64,000 nucleotides of DNA from Microbacterium immunditiarum (GTDB taxonomy: Bacteria; Actinomycetota; Actinomycetes; Actinomycetales; Microbacteriaceae): NCBI RefSeq assembly GCF_013409785.1, contig NZ_JACCBV010000001.1, positions 1,054,001 through 1,118,000 of the forward strand, read 5' to 3'. Positions 1 through 8,275 of this stretch are shown here, piece after piece. A program made the position numbers and the translations under genes. The notes beneath the pieces are model-generated. The model did not search any database. It was not told the origin of the DNA and was given only the letters and a program-made list of their open reading frames with translations. Position 1 is the first letter of the stretch, and the number at the start of each line of letters is the position of its first letter.

Positions 1-577
1 CGATCGTCACCCTCCCGGGGTCGCCGCCGAACGCCGCGATGTTGTCGCGCACCCACTCGAGGGCGGCGATCCAGTCGCGCACGCCGCGGTTGGCCGGAGC
101 GCCGTCGATGTGGCCGAACCCGTCGAAGCCCAGGCGGTACGAGACCGAGACCGTGACGATGCCGTCGCGGTTGAAGGTGCGGCCGTCGTACCACGGGCTC
201 GCGGGGGATCCGGCGATGTAGCCGCCGCCGTGGATCCACACGAGCACCGGCAGCTTCGCATCCGTGTCGCCCGGACGCGGCGTGAACACGTTCACGTTGA
301 GCGTCGACTCGCCCGGCACCGAGGGCTCCGGGATGAGCGTCACCTCGGGCTGCGGTCCGCGCAGCGGCGTCGGCCCGTAGGCGGTGGCATCCCGCACGCC
401 GTCCCACGGGTCGGGCGGCTCGGGGGCCTCGAAGCGGAGGTCTCCGACGGGAGGCTTCGCGAACGGGATGCCGAGGAAAGCCGCGGAGGCGCCCGGGGCG
501 CCCGGCTCGCCCCGCCACACCCCGCGCACGGCTCCGGGTGCGATCCGCACGACGGGCGCAAGCGTGACCTCGCTCAT
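1..577 (-). CDS. Carboxylesterase type B, N-terminal part (runs off window)
   Basis: The frame reads from ATG at 577 to the left edge, giving about 192 N-terminal residues. It shows the para-nitrobenzyl/cholinesterase-type features: an early GIPFAKPPVGDLRF segment near residue 35-48, an oxyanion-hole HGGGY near residue 115 and a downstream RDWIAALEWVRDNI helix. The nucleophilic serine (GxSxG) would lie beyond the edge. The family hydrolyses carboxylic esters of small molecules. The ATG overlaps the TGA of the TetR gene (ATGA), so the two are probably co-transcribed and translationally coupled. Next to a GH3 glycosidase and an MFS permease, it may remove acyl groups from plant-derived glycosides, which is inference. 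The family call is secure; the substrate is not. Confidence 0.85.
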   Translation of the reverse strand, partial: MSEVTLAPVVRIAPGAVRGVWRGEPGAPGASAAFLGIPFAKPPVGDLRFEAPEPPDPWDGVRDATAYGPTPLRGPQPEVTLIPEPSVPGESTLNVNVFTPRPGDTDAKLPVLVWIHGGGYIAGSPASPWYDGRTFNRDGIVTVSVSYRLGFDGFGHIDGAPANRGVRDWIAALEWVRDNIAAFGGDPGRVTI

Positions 578-1254
578 GCGGCGCCCCCCTCGCGGACGGC
601 GCGCCCGTCTGGTGGATCGTCGGACGCGGCCCGGGCGTGCGTGAAGACGAGCTCGAACAGGACGTCGATCGTCGCGGCCATGTCGAGGTCGGGCTCGAGC
701 ATCCACTGCAGCTGCAGGCCGTCCGTGACCGCCTGGAAGATGCGCGCCAGCGTCTCGGGAGGTACGCGCGGCGCGACGCCGCCCTCCGCGAATCGGCGCG
801 CGAGCGCGTCGGCGAACACCGACCGGAGCAGGGCCCCGCGATCGATGAAGAACCTGTGTGCGGGGTGCTCGGGGTCGGCGGCGTCCACCGAGAGCTGAGC
901 GAACAGCTGCACGAGCCCCGGGACCTCGGCGTTGTGACGGATGACGGACAGGTACCCCTCGCGGATGTCGCGCACGTCGGCGGATGCGGGCACCGCCTCG
1001 AACCCCGAGAACGCGAGGTCCGCCTCGTCGCGCTTGCGAAGGACCTCCGTGAAGAGCTCCTCCTTGCTCGCGAAGTAGTGGAGGAGCCCCGCCTGACTGA
1101 GGCCCACGGCATCCGCGATCTCCTTGACGGATGCGCCGCGGTACCCCTCGCGCGCGATCACGTCGAGAGCGCGCGTCAGGATCTCCTCGCGCTTGGCGAC
1201 GCCCTTCGCGTAAGAGCCGCGCTTGCCGGATGGACCGGATCGCTTCTTTGCCAC
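574..1254 (-). CDS. TetR/AcrR family transcriptional regulator
   Basis: This protein of about 226 residues has a basic N-terminus followed by a TetR helix-turn-helix at about residues 15-60 (REEILTRALDVIAREG, then VGLSQAGLLHYFASKEELF). The helical C-terminal domain probably binds a ligand or dimerises. The open frame continues upstream into the divergent MFS gene. I chose the GTG at 1254 because it is the first start just before the basic segment and leaves a 100-bp divergent promoter region; no clear ribosome site supports it. The stop codon overlaps the esterase ATG. It probably represses itself, the esterase and the divergent MFS-PAP2-GH3 genes. The inducer is unknown, and a glycoside or its aglycone is a guess. 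Confidence 0.85.
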   Translation of the reverse strand: MAKKRSGPSGKRGSYAKGVAKREEILTRALDVIAREGYRGASVKEIADAVGLSQAGLLHYFASKEELFTEVLRKRDEADLAFSGFEAVPASADVRDIREGYLSVIRHNAEVPGLVQLFAQLSVDAADPEHPAHRFFIDRGALLRSVFADALARRFAEGGVAPRVPPETLARIFQAVTDGLQLQWMLEPDLDMAATIDVLFELVFTHARAASDDPPDGRAVREGGAA

Positions 1255-1286
1255 ACGAGAAGTAAACCCGAAGGTGCTTGATTCTG

Positions 1287-1309
1287 AAAACCGAGTGACA
1301 TATGGTTTT
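1287..1309. promoter_or_regulatory. Inverted repeat, candidate TetR operator
   Basis: AAAACC (1287-1292) and GGTTTT (1304-1309) form a perfect inverted repeat with an 11-bp spacer, in the A/T-rich centre of the interval between the divergent TetR and MFS genes. The size and place suit a TetR dimer site that controls both directions. The regulator-site pairing is inferred from position only. Confidence 0.5.
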
Positions 1310-1354
1310 TGAGATTCGCTCACGGACGAGCGCCCACCCGTAGCAAGGAAACCC

Positions 1355-2647
1355 ATGACGACGACGTCTGACAACACAGCGCCCCTGACGGAGAACACCT
1401 TCGTAGCGACCGCCGCCGGGACCGATGATCCGCCGCCGCCCATCCGCGGTCTCCGTCGCCTCATGGCGTGGATCATCCCCGCAAACATGGGGATCTACCT
1501 GATCTGGGGTGCCGTGCCGGGCATCCTCCTCCCGCAGCAGATCACGCTCCTCTTCGGCGAGGAGGGTAAGGTCGCCAACCTCGCCGTCGTCGCGACGATC
1601 GGCGCCCTCGCCGCGATGCTCGCCCAGCCGATCGCGGGGCAGATCTCCGACCGCACGCGCTCCCGGTTCGGGCGCCGCGCCCCGTGGATCGTGCTCGGCG
1701 CGCTCGCGGGGGGCCTCGCCCTCGTCGGTCTCGCCTTTGCGAACTCGCTGGTGGCGGTCATCATCGGCTGGACCCTCGTCCAGATCGCCTACAACTTCGC
1801 GCAGGGTCCGCTCACGGCGGTAATGCCCGATCGCGTGCCCATCAAGCGTCGCGGCACGTTCGCCGCGCTGTCGGGTATCGGGCTCATGGTCGGAGCGCTC
1901 GGCGGATCGATCGTCGGAGCGATGTTCTTCAACAGCATCACCCTCGGATACGTGGTCTTCGCGGTGTTCTCCCTCGTGACCCTGACGCTCTTCGTCGTCT
2001 TCAATCCCGACCACGCCAGCACAGCGCTCGAGCCGGAGCCCTTCGACCTGAAGGCCTTCCTCAGCACGTTCTGGGTCAACCCGGTCAAGCACCCCGACTT
2101 CTTCTGGGCGTTCACCGGGCGCCTGCTCCTGTATACCGGGTACTTCGCGGTGACGGGCTACCAGCTGTTCCTCCTCACCGACTACTTCGACGTCGCGCAC
2201 CCCGAGCAGGTGATCCCGCTCCTCGGCCTGCTGAGCATGGCGGGGATCATCATCTCGACCGTGATCTCGGGTCCGCTCTCCGACCGGATCGGCCGACGGA
2301 AGCCGTTCGTCGTGGCATCCGCCGCCGTCGTGAGCCTCGCGTTCCTCATCCCGTGGGTCTGGCAGGACCTCACCGCGTGGATCATCCTCACGGTCATCGC
2401 GGGCTTCGGCTTCGGGATGTTCCAGGCCGTCGACACGGCCCTCATGAGCGAGGTGCTCCCGTCGGCGAAGTCGTTCGCGAAGGACCTCGGCGTCGTCAAC
2501 ATCGCGGCGACCCTCCCGCAGACGCTCGCCCCGGGTGTCGCCGGCGCGATCGTGCTGGTTTTCGGGTTCGCCGGTCTCTTCCCGGTCGCGATCGTGCTCG
2601 GAATCCTCGGCGCACTCGCGGTGCTGCCCATCAAGGCGGTGCGCTGA
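1355..2647 (+). CDS. MFS transporter, sugar-type
   Basis: This 430-residue integral membrane protein has a 45-residue hydrophilic N-terminus and about 12 hydrophobic segments. The loop 2-3 motif appears as GQISDRTRSRFGRRAPW (about residue 90-106), and its repeat as GPLSDRIGRRKPF in the second half, which marks the major facilitator superfamily. ATG 1355 has a ribosome site (AAGGA at about 1344). The gene is divergent from the TetR gene and overlaps the PAP2 gene downstream (TGATG). With a GH3 glycosidase two genes on, uptake of glycosides or oligosaccharides is plausible. The exact substrate cannot be read from the sequence. Confidence 0.88.
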   Translation: MTTTSDNTAPLTENTFVATAAGTDDPPPPIRGLRRLMAWIIPANMGIYLIWGAVPGILLPQQITLLFGEEGKVANLAVVATIGALAAMLAQPIAGQISDRTRSRFGRRAPWIVLGALAGGLALVGLAFANSLVAVIIGWTLVQIAYNFAQGPLTAVMPDRVPIKRRGTFAALSGIGLMVGALGGSIVGAMFFNSITLGYVVFAVFSLVTLTLFVVFNPDHASTALEPEPFDLKAFLSTFWVNPVKHPDFFWAFTGRLLLYTGYFAVTGYQLFLLTDYFDVAHPEQVIPLLGLLSMAGIIISTVISGPLSDRIGRRKPFVVASAAVVSLAFLIPWVWQDLTAWIILTVIAGFGFGMFQAVDTALMSEVLPSAKSFAKDLGVVNIAATLPQTLAPGVAGAIVLVFGFAGLFPVAIVLGILGALAVLPIKAVR

Positions 2648-3429
2648 TGACGGCGGGACTGACGGATGCCGCGGCAGTCGTCTCAGGCCGGGACCCGGCG
2701 CTCGCACGCCGTCCCTTCGCGCTGCTGTGGTGGGGCATCGGACTGTTCGCGGCGTTCGTTCTCATGGGCGTCGCGGTGGCGGTGAACGCCGAGGCGCCGA
2801 TCACACAGCCGATCGACGCGTGGTGGCGTTCGACGGTCGGGGCCGCGCCCGACGGCGGTGCGCACACGTGGTTCGTGCCGATGTTCTTCCAGTATCTCGG
2901 CGAGGCGCCCGGTGCCCTCGCGATGATCGTGCTGATCCCCGCGGGGCTGGCCCTCGTCGGGCGCTGGCGCTCCGCGCTCTTCTTCCTGAGCGCGACCCTG
3001 CTCACGGTCGGTCTGTTCTCGCAGGCGATGAAGAACCTCGTCGACCGCCCGCGCCCCGCACTGGATGAGGCGCTCGGCTTGTTCGGTCCGCTGTTCCAGG
3101 TGGACCACGGCTCCTTCCCGTCGGGCCACGCGGTCACGGCGGGAGTGCTCGTCATCGCCGTCGCGGCGCTCATTCCGCGCGGCACGGCTCGGACGTGGTG
3201 GTGGGTCGCGGGTGCGGTCATCATGCTGGGGATGATGTGGCAGCGCACCTTGATCAACGCCCACTGGCTGTCGGACACCGTGTTCGGCCTCGCGGCAGGC
3301 GTCGCGGGCGGCCTTCTGATGTGGTGGGCCTTCTGGCCGTGGCTCCAGCAGGACCGCGGACGGCCGGTGTGGTTCCTGCACTTCCGCCGCGCTCGCGAGA
3401 CGGATGCTGCCGCATCCGTCTCGTCGTGA
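2647..3429 (+). CDS. PAP2 family membrane phosphatase
   Basis: This 260-residue membrane protein carries the three motifs of type-2 phosphatidic acid phosphatases: KNLVDRPRP (about residue 129), PSGH (about 157) and the HWLSD block (about 206), with about six membrane segments. The third motif begins QR instead of the usual SR. Family members remove phosphate from lipid phosphates such as phosphatidate or undecaprenyl diphosphate at the membrane. ATG 2647 overlaps the MFS stop, so the gene is translationally coupled to the transporter. Its role in a sugar operon is unclear; it may recycle a lipid carrier or simply be carried along. Confidence 0.88.
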   Translation: MTAGLTDAAAVVSGRDPALARRPFALLWWGIGLFAAFVLMGVAVAVNAEAPITQPIDAWWRSTVGAAPDGGAHTWFVPMFFQYLGEAPGALAMIVLIPAGLALVGRWRSALFFLSATLLTVGLFSQAMKNLVDRPRPALDEALGLFGPLFQVDHGSFPSGHAVTAGVLVIAVAALIPRGTARTWWWVAGAVIMLGMMWQRTLINAHWLSDTVFGLAAGVAGGLLMWWAFWPWLQQDRGRPVWFLHFRRARETDAAASVSS

Positions 3430-3469
3430 GCCGCGCACCGAGCCTCAGAACCGAATCGAAAGGAAACCC

Positions 3470-5743
3470 ATGACTCTTCCCGACGTGTCGCAGCTCACCC
3501 TCGAGGAGAAGGCGTCTCTCACCAGCGGCGCGAGCTTCTGGTACACCAAGCCCGTCGAGCGCGCGGGCGTGCCCGCGATCATGGTGACGGACGGGCCGCA
3601 CGGCCTGCGCAAGCAGCGCGAGGGCGGCGACCACCTCGGCATCGGCGACAGCGTGCCCGCGACGTGCTTCCCGCCCGCCGTCGCGCTGGGATCGTCGTGG
3701 GACGTCGAGCTCGCGGAGCGCGTCGGCGAGGCGCTCGGCACCGAGGCCTCGATCGAGAACGTCGCGGTGCTCCTCGGCCCGGGCATCAACATCAAGCGCT
3801 CGCCGCTGTGCGGCCGCAACTTCGAGTACCTGTCGGAGGACCCGATCGTGTCGGGCGTGCTGGGCGCTGCGCTCGTGAAGGGCATCCAGTCGAAGGGCGT
3901 CGGCACGTCGCTCAAGCACTTCGCGGCGAACAACCAGGAGGACGACCGCATGCGGTCGAGCTCCGACGTCGACGCCCGCCCGTTGCGCGAGATCTACCTG
4001 CGCGGGTTTCAGCGGGTCGTGGAGGACGCGCAGCCCTGGACGGTCATGTGCTCGTACAACCGCATCAACGGGGTGTACGCGTCGGAGGACCCGTGGCTTC
4101 TCACACAGGTGCTGCGCGACGAGTGGGCCTTCGAGGGACTGGTCGTCTCGGACTGGGGCGCCGTGAACAATCGCGTTCGCGGACTCGCCGCGGGGCTCGA
4201 CCTCGAGATGCCGTCCTCGGGCGGTGTGACGGACGCGCAGATCGTCGCGGCGGTGCAGGACGGCTCGCTCGACGAGTCCGTCGTCGACGTCGCCGCCCGT
4301 CGCGTGCTCGACCTCGTGCGCAAGGCCATCGCGGGCGCCGGCGCGGCCGGAGGCCCGCTCGACGTCGACGCACACCACACGCTCGCGCGGGAGGCCGCGG
4401 CCCGCTCGATCGTGCTGCTCAAGAACGACGGTGGGCTCCTGCCGCTCGCGAAGGACGCACGCATCGCCGTGATCGGCGAGTTCGCGGACAAGCCCCGGTA
4501 CCAGGGCGCCGGCTCTTCGATGATCAACCCCACGCGTCTGGACACCGCGCTCGACGGGATCCGCGCGCTCGCGACGGGCGAGGTCGCGTACGCGCGCGGC
4601 TTCAGCAACGCGGTCGAGGTGACGGATGCCGAGACCGCGGCCCTGCGCGACGAAGCGGTGGCGGCGGCCCGCGCCGCCGACGTCGCCGTCGTGTTCCTCG
4701 GCCTGCCCGCGCGGCTCGAGTCCGAGGGGTATGACCGGCAGGACATCGACCTCCCCGCCGCGCAGCTCGCCCTCCTCGACGCCGTGCGCGAGGCGAACTC
4801 GAACGTCGTCGTCGTGCTCTCGAACGGCGGCGTCGTCGCGCTGCCGTTCGCCGATCGCGTTCCGTCGATCGTCGAAGGCTGGCTGCTCGGCCAGGCCGGC
4901 GGCGGGGCGACCGCCGACGTCCTGTTCGGCGAGGTCAACCCCTCGGCGAAGCTCACCGAGACCATCCCGCTGCGTCTGGAGGACACCCCCGCGTTCCTCG
5001 ACTTCCCGGGTGAGTTCTCGCACGTCCGGTACGGCGAGGGCATGTTCGTCGGCTATCGCTGGTACGACGCGCGTCGCATGGAGGTCGCGTTCCCCTTCGG
5101 GCACGGTCTCTCGTACACGACCTTCGAGTACGCGGATGCCGCCACGGCGGTGAATGCGGACGGTGACGTGGAGGTGACCGTCGCCGTCACGAACACCGGC
5201 GAGCGCGCCGGCCGTGAGGTCGTCCAGGTCTACACGTCGCTGCCCGGCAGCGCCGTTCAGCGCCCCGCCCGCGAGCTGAAGGCCTTCGCGACGGTCGCGC
5301 TCGAGCCCGGCGAGACGCGCGTCGTGACGCTCACGGTGCGGCGCAAGGACCTCGCGTACTGGGACATCCGCGTAGACCGATGGGTGGTCGAGGGCGGCGA
5401 ATACGTCATCGAGGTGGCGGCGTCGAGCCGCGACATCCGCTCGACCGTCTCCGTTGCCGTGGAAGGCGATCCCCTCGTGTTGCCGCTTTCGCGCAACTCG
5501 TCGATCGGCGAGGTGCTCGCGCATCCTGTCGCCGGGCCCATCGCGCAGGCGGCGATCGCGCAGATGATGAGCGGCATGGAGGGGGTCGACGCGATCATGC
5601 CCGAGGGGGTCGACGCGACGAAGATGATGCTGTCCTTCCCGATCGGGCGCGCGGGCATGTTCGCCGGCGCCGACTCGGGCGGGCAGATCAGCCCCGAGAT
5701 GATCGACGGCCTCATCGCCATGGCGAACGCGGCGCAGGGCTGA
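3470..5743 (+). CDS. Glycoside hydrolase family 3 (beta-glucosidase/xylosidase type)
   Basis: The gene encodes 757 residues with no signal peptide, so a cytoplasmic enzyme is expected. The N-terminal TIM barrel holds VTDGPHGLRKQ and the nucleophile motif VVSDWGAVN (Asp at about residue 227). An alpha/beta sandwich domain follows (IVLLKNDGGLLPL), then a fibronectin-III-like domain at about 550-650 (FPFGHGLSYTTFEY) as in BglX-type GH3 enzymes. The last 80 residues are an Ala/Met-rich helical tail. ATG 3470 has a strong ribosome site (AAAGGA at 3459-3464); upstream in-frame starts lack one. Together with the MFS permease it suggests uptake followed by intracellular cleavage of beta-glycosides. 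The precise sugar specificity is uncertain. Confidence 0.92.
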   Translation: MTLPDVSQLTLEEKASLTSGASFWYTKPVERAGVPAIMVTDGPHGLRKQREGGDHLGIGDSVPATCFPPAVALGSSWDVELAERVGEALGTEASIENVAVLLGPGINIKRSPLCGRNFEYLSEDPIVSGVLGAALVKGIQSKGVGTSLKHFAANNQEDDRMRSSSDVDARPLREIYLRGFQRVVEDAQPWTVMCSYNRINGVYASEDPWLLTQVLRDEWAFEGLVVSDWGAVNNRVRGLAAGLDLEMPSSGGVTDAQIVAAVQDGSLDESVVDVAARRVLDLVRKAIAGAGAAGGPLDVDAHHTLAREAAARSIVLLKNDGGLLPLAKDARIAVIGEFADKPRYQGAGSSMINPTRLDTALDGIRALATGEVAYARGFSNAVEVTDAETAALRDEAVAAARAADVAVVFLGLPARLESEGYDRQDIDLPAAQLALLDAVREANSNVVVVLSNGGVVALPFADRVPSIVEGWLLGQAGGGATADVLFGEVNPSAKLTETIPLRLEDTPAFLDFPGEFSHVRYGEGMFVGYRWYDARRMEVAFPFGHGLSYTTFEYADAATAVNADGDVEVTVAVTNTGERAGREVVQVYTSLPGSAVQRPARELKAFATVALEPGETRVVTLTVRRKDLAYWDIRVDRWVVEGGEYVIEVAASSRDIRSTVSVAVEGDPLVLPLSRNSSIGEVLAHPVAGPIAQAAIAQMMSGMEGVDAIMPEGVDATKMMLSFPIGRAGMFAGADSGGQISPEMIDGLIAMANAAQG

Positions 5744-5759
5744 CCGATGCCGACGACGC

Positions 5760-5793
5760 GGATGCCCCGGCACATCGTCGGGCCGGGGCATCC
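5760..5793. terminator. Hairpin terminator between convergent genes
   Basis: GGATGCCCCGGC (5760-5771) and GCCGGGGCATCC (5782-5793) form a perfect 12-bp stem with a 10-nt loop, placed between the GH3 gene and the convergent amidohydrolase gene. No clear U-tract follows, which is common in high-GC actinobacteria. It can act in both directions. Confidence 0.75.
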
Positions 5794-5825
5794 GTTGCTC
5801 TTCGGCGGCTTCGCCGATCGCGAGA

Positions 5826-7253
5826 TCAGGCGGGAGCAGCCTCGCCCTTGCGGTACTGGTACGGGTTGCTGAGGATCTCGACCTCGGGGATCTCGGGGTT
5901 CATGCCCGCCTTCCACGTCTCCTCCCCGAGCTCGCCCTTCAGGTACTCGATCGTGTTCTCGAGCTTCGTCCGCACGCCCGGCAGGTCGCCCGCGCACAGC
6001 TTGCCCTCGAACTTGATCGGCTCGCCGCCGACGAGCACGGTGTGCACGTCGCCCCGACCCGCCTGATAGACGATGTGCCCGTAGGGGTTGACGATCGGCA
6101 CCATCGTGGGGGAGTCGTCGTTCTTGATGAGCACCACGTCGGCGAGCTTTCCCTTCTCGAGGCTGCCGATCTGGTCCCACTTGCCGAGCGCCTTCGCGCC
6201 GCCGCGCGTCGCCCAGTCGACGACCTCCTCGACGCGGATCGTCGCGTGCGTGATGGTCTCGTCCTTCTGATGCGCGATGTAGTGCTCGAGGGCGCGGTCG
6301 GAGCCGATCGTGGTGCGCATCGCGGAGAACATGTCCGCGCTGAACCACACGCTCGTGTCAATCGACATGGACGCGGGGATGCCGTGCTTGCGGAGCGCGA
6401 ACGCGGGCGGGTACCCCTGACCGCACGTCATCTCGCTCTCGGTCGCGAGCGAGACGCTCCCGCCGGTCGCCGCGATCTTCTGGTAGGACTCGTCGCTCAG
6501 CGTCGCCGCGTGCACGTAGATGTATCCGGGCTGCATCGCGCCGTTGTCGTACATGAGACGGATGCCGTTGTCATTGGTCGCCCCCCACACGCCGGCGTGC
6601 GTCGTGACCGCGAGCCCGAGGTCGCGCGCGAGCGCGAACGCGGGGGCCTCGGGGAAGCTCTCGTCGCCGGGAACGTCGAACGCGATCTGCGCGCCGAACA
6701 GCGAGTCGCGCGCCTTCTCGATGATCGAGCGGACCGCGGGGTCCTGCGACCACTCCCACGGCGCACCGGCGAGGTTGCCGTACGCGAGCACGAAGCGACC
6801 GGGGGAGGAGGCGAGCGCCTCGAGTGCGGCCTCGCCGTGATCGGGCGTGCGCAGGCCGTGCGACCAGTCGACGCTCGTCGTGACGCCGGCCTCCACGGCG
6901 TCGAGCGCCGAGATGAGGTTGCCCGCTGCGACGTCCTCGGGGCGGAACTTCATGCCGTGCTCGAGGTAGTACCAGACGAAGTACTGCGTGAGGGTCCAGT
7001 CCGCGCCGTACGCGCGCATCGCCGACTGCCACATGTGGCGATGCGTGTCGACCATGCCGGGCATGATGATGCCCCGCTTGGCGTCGATCTCGAACGTGCC
7101 CTCGGGCACCTGCAGGTCGACGCCGACGTCCGCGATCTTTCCGTCGACCACGAGCACATCGCCCTCGGGAAGCACCGTGTGGGAGTCGTCCATCGTCAGC
7201 ACGATTCCGTCTCGGAAGACGATCGGCTGATTCGGTGCGGGAGTGCCGGTCAT
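5826..7253 (-). CDS. Amidohydrolase family protein (TRZ/ATZ, cytosine-deaminase-like)
   Basis: This 475-residue metal-dependent hydrolase has the amidohydrolase layout: an N-terminal beta-sandwich strand set, then GMVDTHRHMWQS (metal HxH at about residue 70), a TIM barrel with later His residues (VTTHAGVWG, YVHAATLS), and a C-terminal segment LGKWDQIGSLEKGKLADVVL that closes the sandwich. Relatives deaminate or dechlorinate nucleobases and triazines. ATG 7253 has an AAGGAGGA ribosome site; longer upstream frames do not. It is divergent from an SDR gene across a 174-bp promoter region and opens the catabolic cluster up to 14.1 kb. The substrate is not predictable beyond a C-N or related bond in a cyclic molecule. 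Confidence 0.85.
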   Translation of the reverse strand: MTGTPAPNQPIVFRDGIVLTMDDSHTVLPEGDVLVVDGKIADVGVDLQVPEGTFEIDAKRGIIMPGMVDTHRHMWQSAMRAYGADWTLTQYFVWYYLEHGMKFRPEDVAAGNLISALDAVEAGVTTSVDWSHGLRTPDHGEAALEALASSPGRFVLAYGNLAGAPWEWSQDPAVRSIIEKARDSLFGAQIAFDVPGDESFPEAPAFALARDLGLAVTTHAGVWGATNDNGIRLMYDNGAMQPGYIYVHAATLSDESYQKIAATGGSVSLATESEMTCGQGYPPAFALRKHGIPASMSIDTSVWFSADMFSAMRTTIGSDRALEHYIAHQKDETITHATIRVEEVVDWATRGGAKALGKWDQIGSLEKGKLADVVLIKNDDSPTMVPIVNPYGHIVYQAGRGDVHTVLVGGEPIKFEGKLCAGDLPGVRTKLENTIEYLKGELGEETWKAGMNPEIPEVEILSNPYQYRKGEAAPA

Positions 7254-7359
7254 ATGAGGCTCATCCTCCTTGATTGCCGCCGTGCGGCGGTGCGTCATCG
7301 CACCGCGCCGTCGCCGTCGATCGGCACGCGAAGACCGTCTCGGGCCGACCCGGTCCAAC

Positions 7360-7397
7360 TTGACTCAGGTTAAGCAATGCTGGACACTGCTGTCCAG
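7360..7397 (+). promoter_or_regulatory. Candidate promoter with overlapping palindromic operator
   Basis: A TTGACT box at 7360-7365 is followed 17 bp later by GACACT, a weak -10. The -10 region lies inside a perfect inverted repeat, CTGGACA-CTGC-TGTCCAG (7380-7397). A protein bound there would block transcription of the SDR gene, whose GTG is at 7428. The operator assignment is inference. Confidence 0.45.
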
Positions 7398-7427
7398 TCC
7401 CACTTGTACCGTCGCAAAGGAGCGAGC

Positions 7428-8135
7428 GTGAGCGGCAAGACCATCGTCGTCGTCGGGGGCACCTCCGGCATCGGACTCGAGATCGCGAAGGACTCGATCG
7501 CGCGCGGAGACAAGGTCGTCATCACCGGCCGCGACGAGACGCGCACGCAGCGCATCGCGATGGGGCTCGGTCCGGAGGCGACCGGCATCGCGCTCGACAT
7601 CTCCGAACCCGCGACGATCGCCCACCAGCTCTCCCCGCTCGGCCGTGTCGACGGTCTCGTGCTCGCCGCGATCGAGCGCGACGCGAACAACGTGCGGGAC
7701 TACAGCATCGAGCGAGCGGTGCGCCTCGTGACGCTCAAGCTCGTCGGCTACACCGAGACGATCCACGCGCTGCTCGACCGGCTCGAACCCACGGTCGACA
7801 CCGGCATCGTGCTGTTCGGCGGTCGCGCGAAGGATCTGCCGTACCCGGGCTCGACCACGGTGTCGAGCATCAACGGCGGTGTGACGGGCCTCGTGAACAC
7901 GCTCGCGCTCGAGCTCGCACCCATCCGCGTCAACGCGGTGCACCCGGGCATCATCGGCGACAGCCCGTTCTGGGCGACCAAGCCCGAGGGCGTGCTCGAC
8001 GGCTATAAGAAGCACACGCCGGGCGGCGAGCTCGCCACGATGGTCGACGTCGTCGACGCGGTGCAGTTCCTGCTGCGCAACCGCGGCGTTTCGGCCGTGA
8101 ACCTCTACGTCGACCGGGGAACGGCGCTCCTCTGA
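7428..8135 (+). CDS. SDR-family protein lacking the catalytic Tyr and Lys
   Basis: This 235-residue short-chain dehydrogenase-like protein has a clear nucleotide-binding GGTSGIG motif (residue 9-15) and the conserved RVNAVHPGIIG region near residue 170. Where classical SDRs have YxxxK, this one reads VSSIN: Val145 replaces the catalytic Tyr and Asn149 replaces Lys. It may therefore bind NAD(P) without classical oxidoreductase chemistry, or use other residues. GTG 7428 follows AAAGGAG at 7416-7422; an in-frame ATG at 7377 overlaps the promoter palindrome and was rejected. It is divergent from the amidohydrolase gene. Confidence 0.8.
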   Translation: MSGKTIVVVGGTSGIGLEIAKDSIARGDKVVITGRDETRTQRIAMGLGPEATGIALDISEPATIAHQLSPLGRVDGLVLAAIERDANNVRDYSIERAVRLVTLKLVGYTETIHALLDRLEPTVDTGIVLFGGRAKDLPYPGSTTVSSINGGVTGLVNTLALELAPIRVNAVHPGIIGDSPFWATKPEGVLDGYKKHTPGGELATMVDVVDAVQFLLRNRGVSAVNLYVDRGTALL

Positions 8136-8166
8136 GGCGGATCGGCCGCCGTTCCGCCTCCGTCCG

Positions 8167-8242
8167 GTGAAAGCGCCGGGCTGAATCGGCCGTCGACTGC
8201 TCCGTGCGGTGGCTTTCTCGCGATCGGGCCCGACGCTTTCAC
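8167..8242. repeat. Inverted repeat between convergent genes
   Basis: GTGAAAGCG (8167-8175) and CGCTTTCAC (8234-8242) are perfect 9-bp arms separated by 58 nt in the interval between the SDR gene and the convergent dehydrogenase gene. It may fold as a transcription terminator, but the long loop makes this uncertain. Nothing else was seen in 8136-8275 beyond short GC stems. Confidence 0.35.
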
Positions 8243-8275
8243 GCGCGCGCCGGGTGGACGGCCGCGCGCGCGCCG

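Noticed and set aside
3254..5791. 845-codon open frame on the minus strand across the GH3 gene
   Set aside because: It is the antisense shadow of a clear GH3 enzyme; its product is Arg-rich with no domain.
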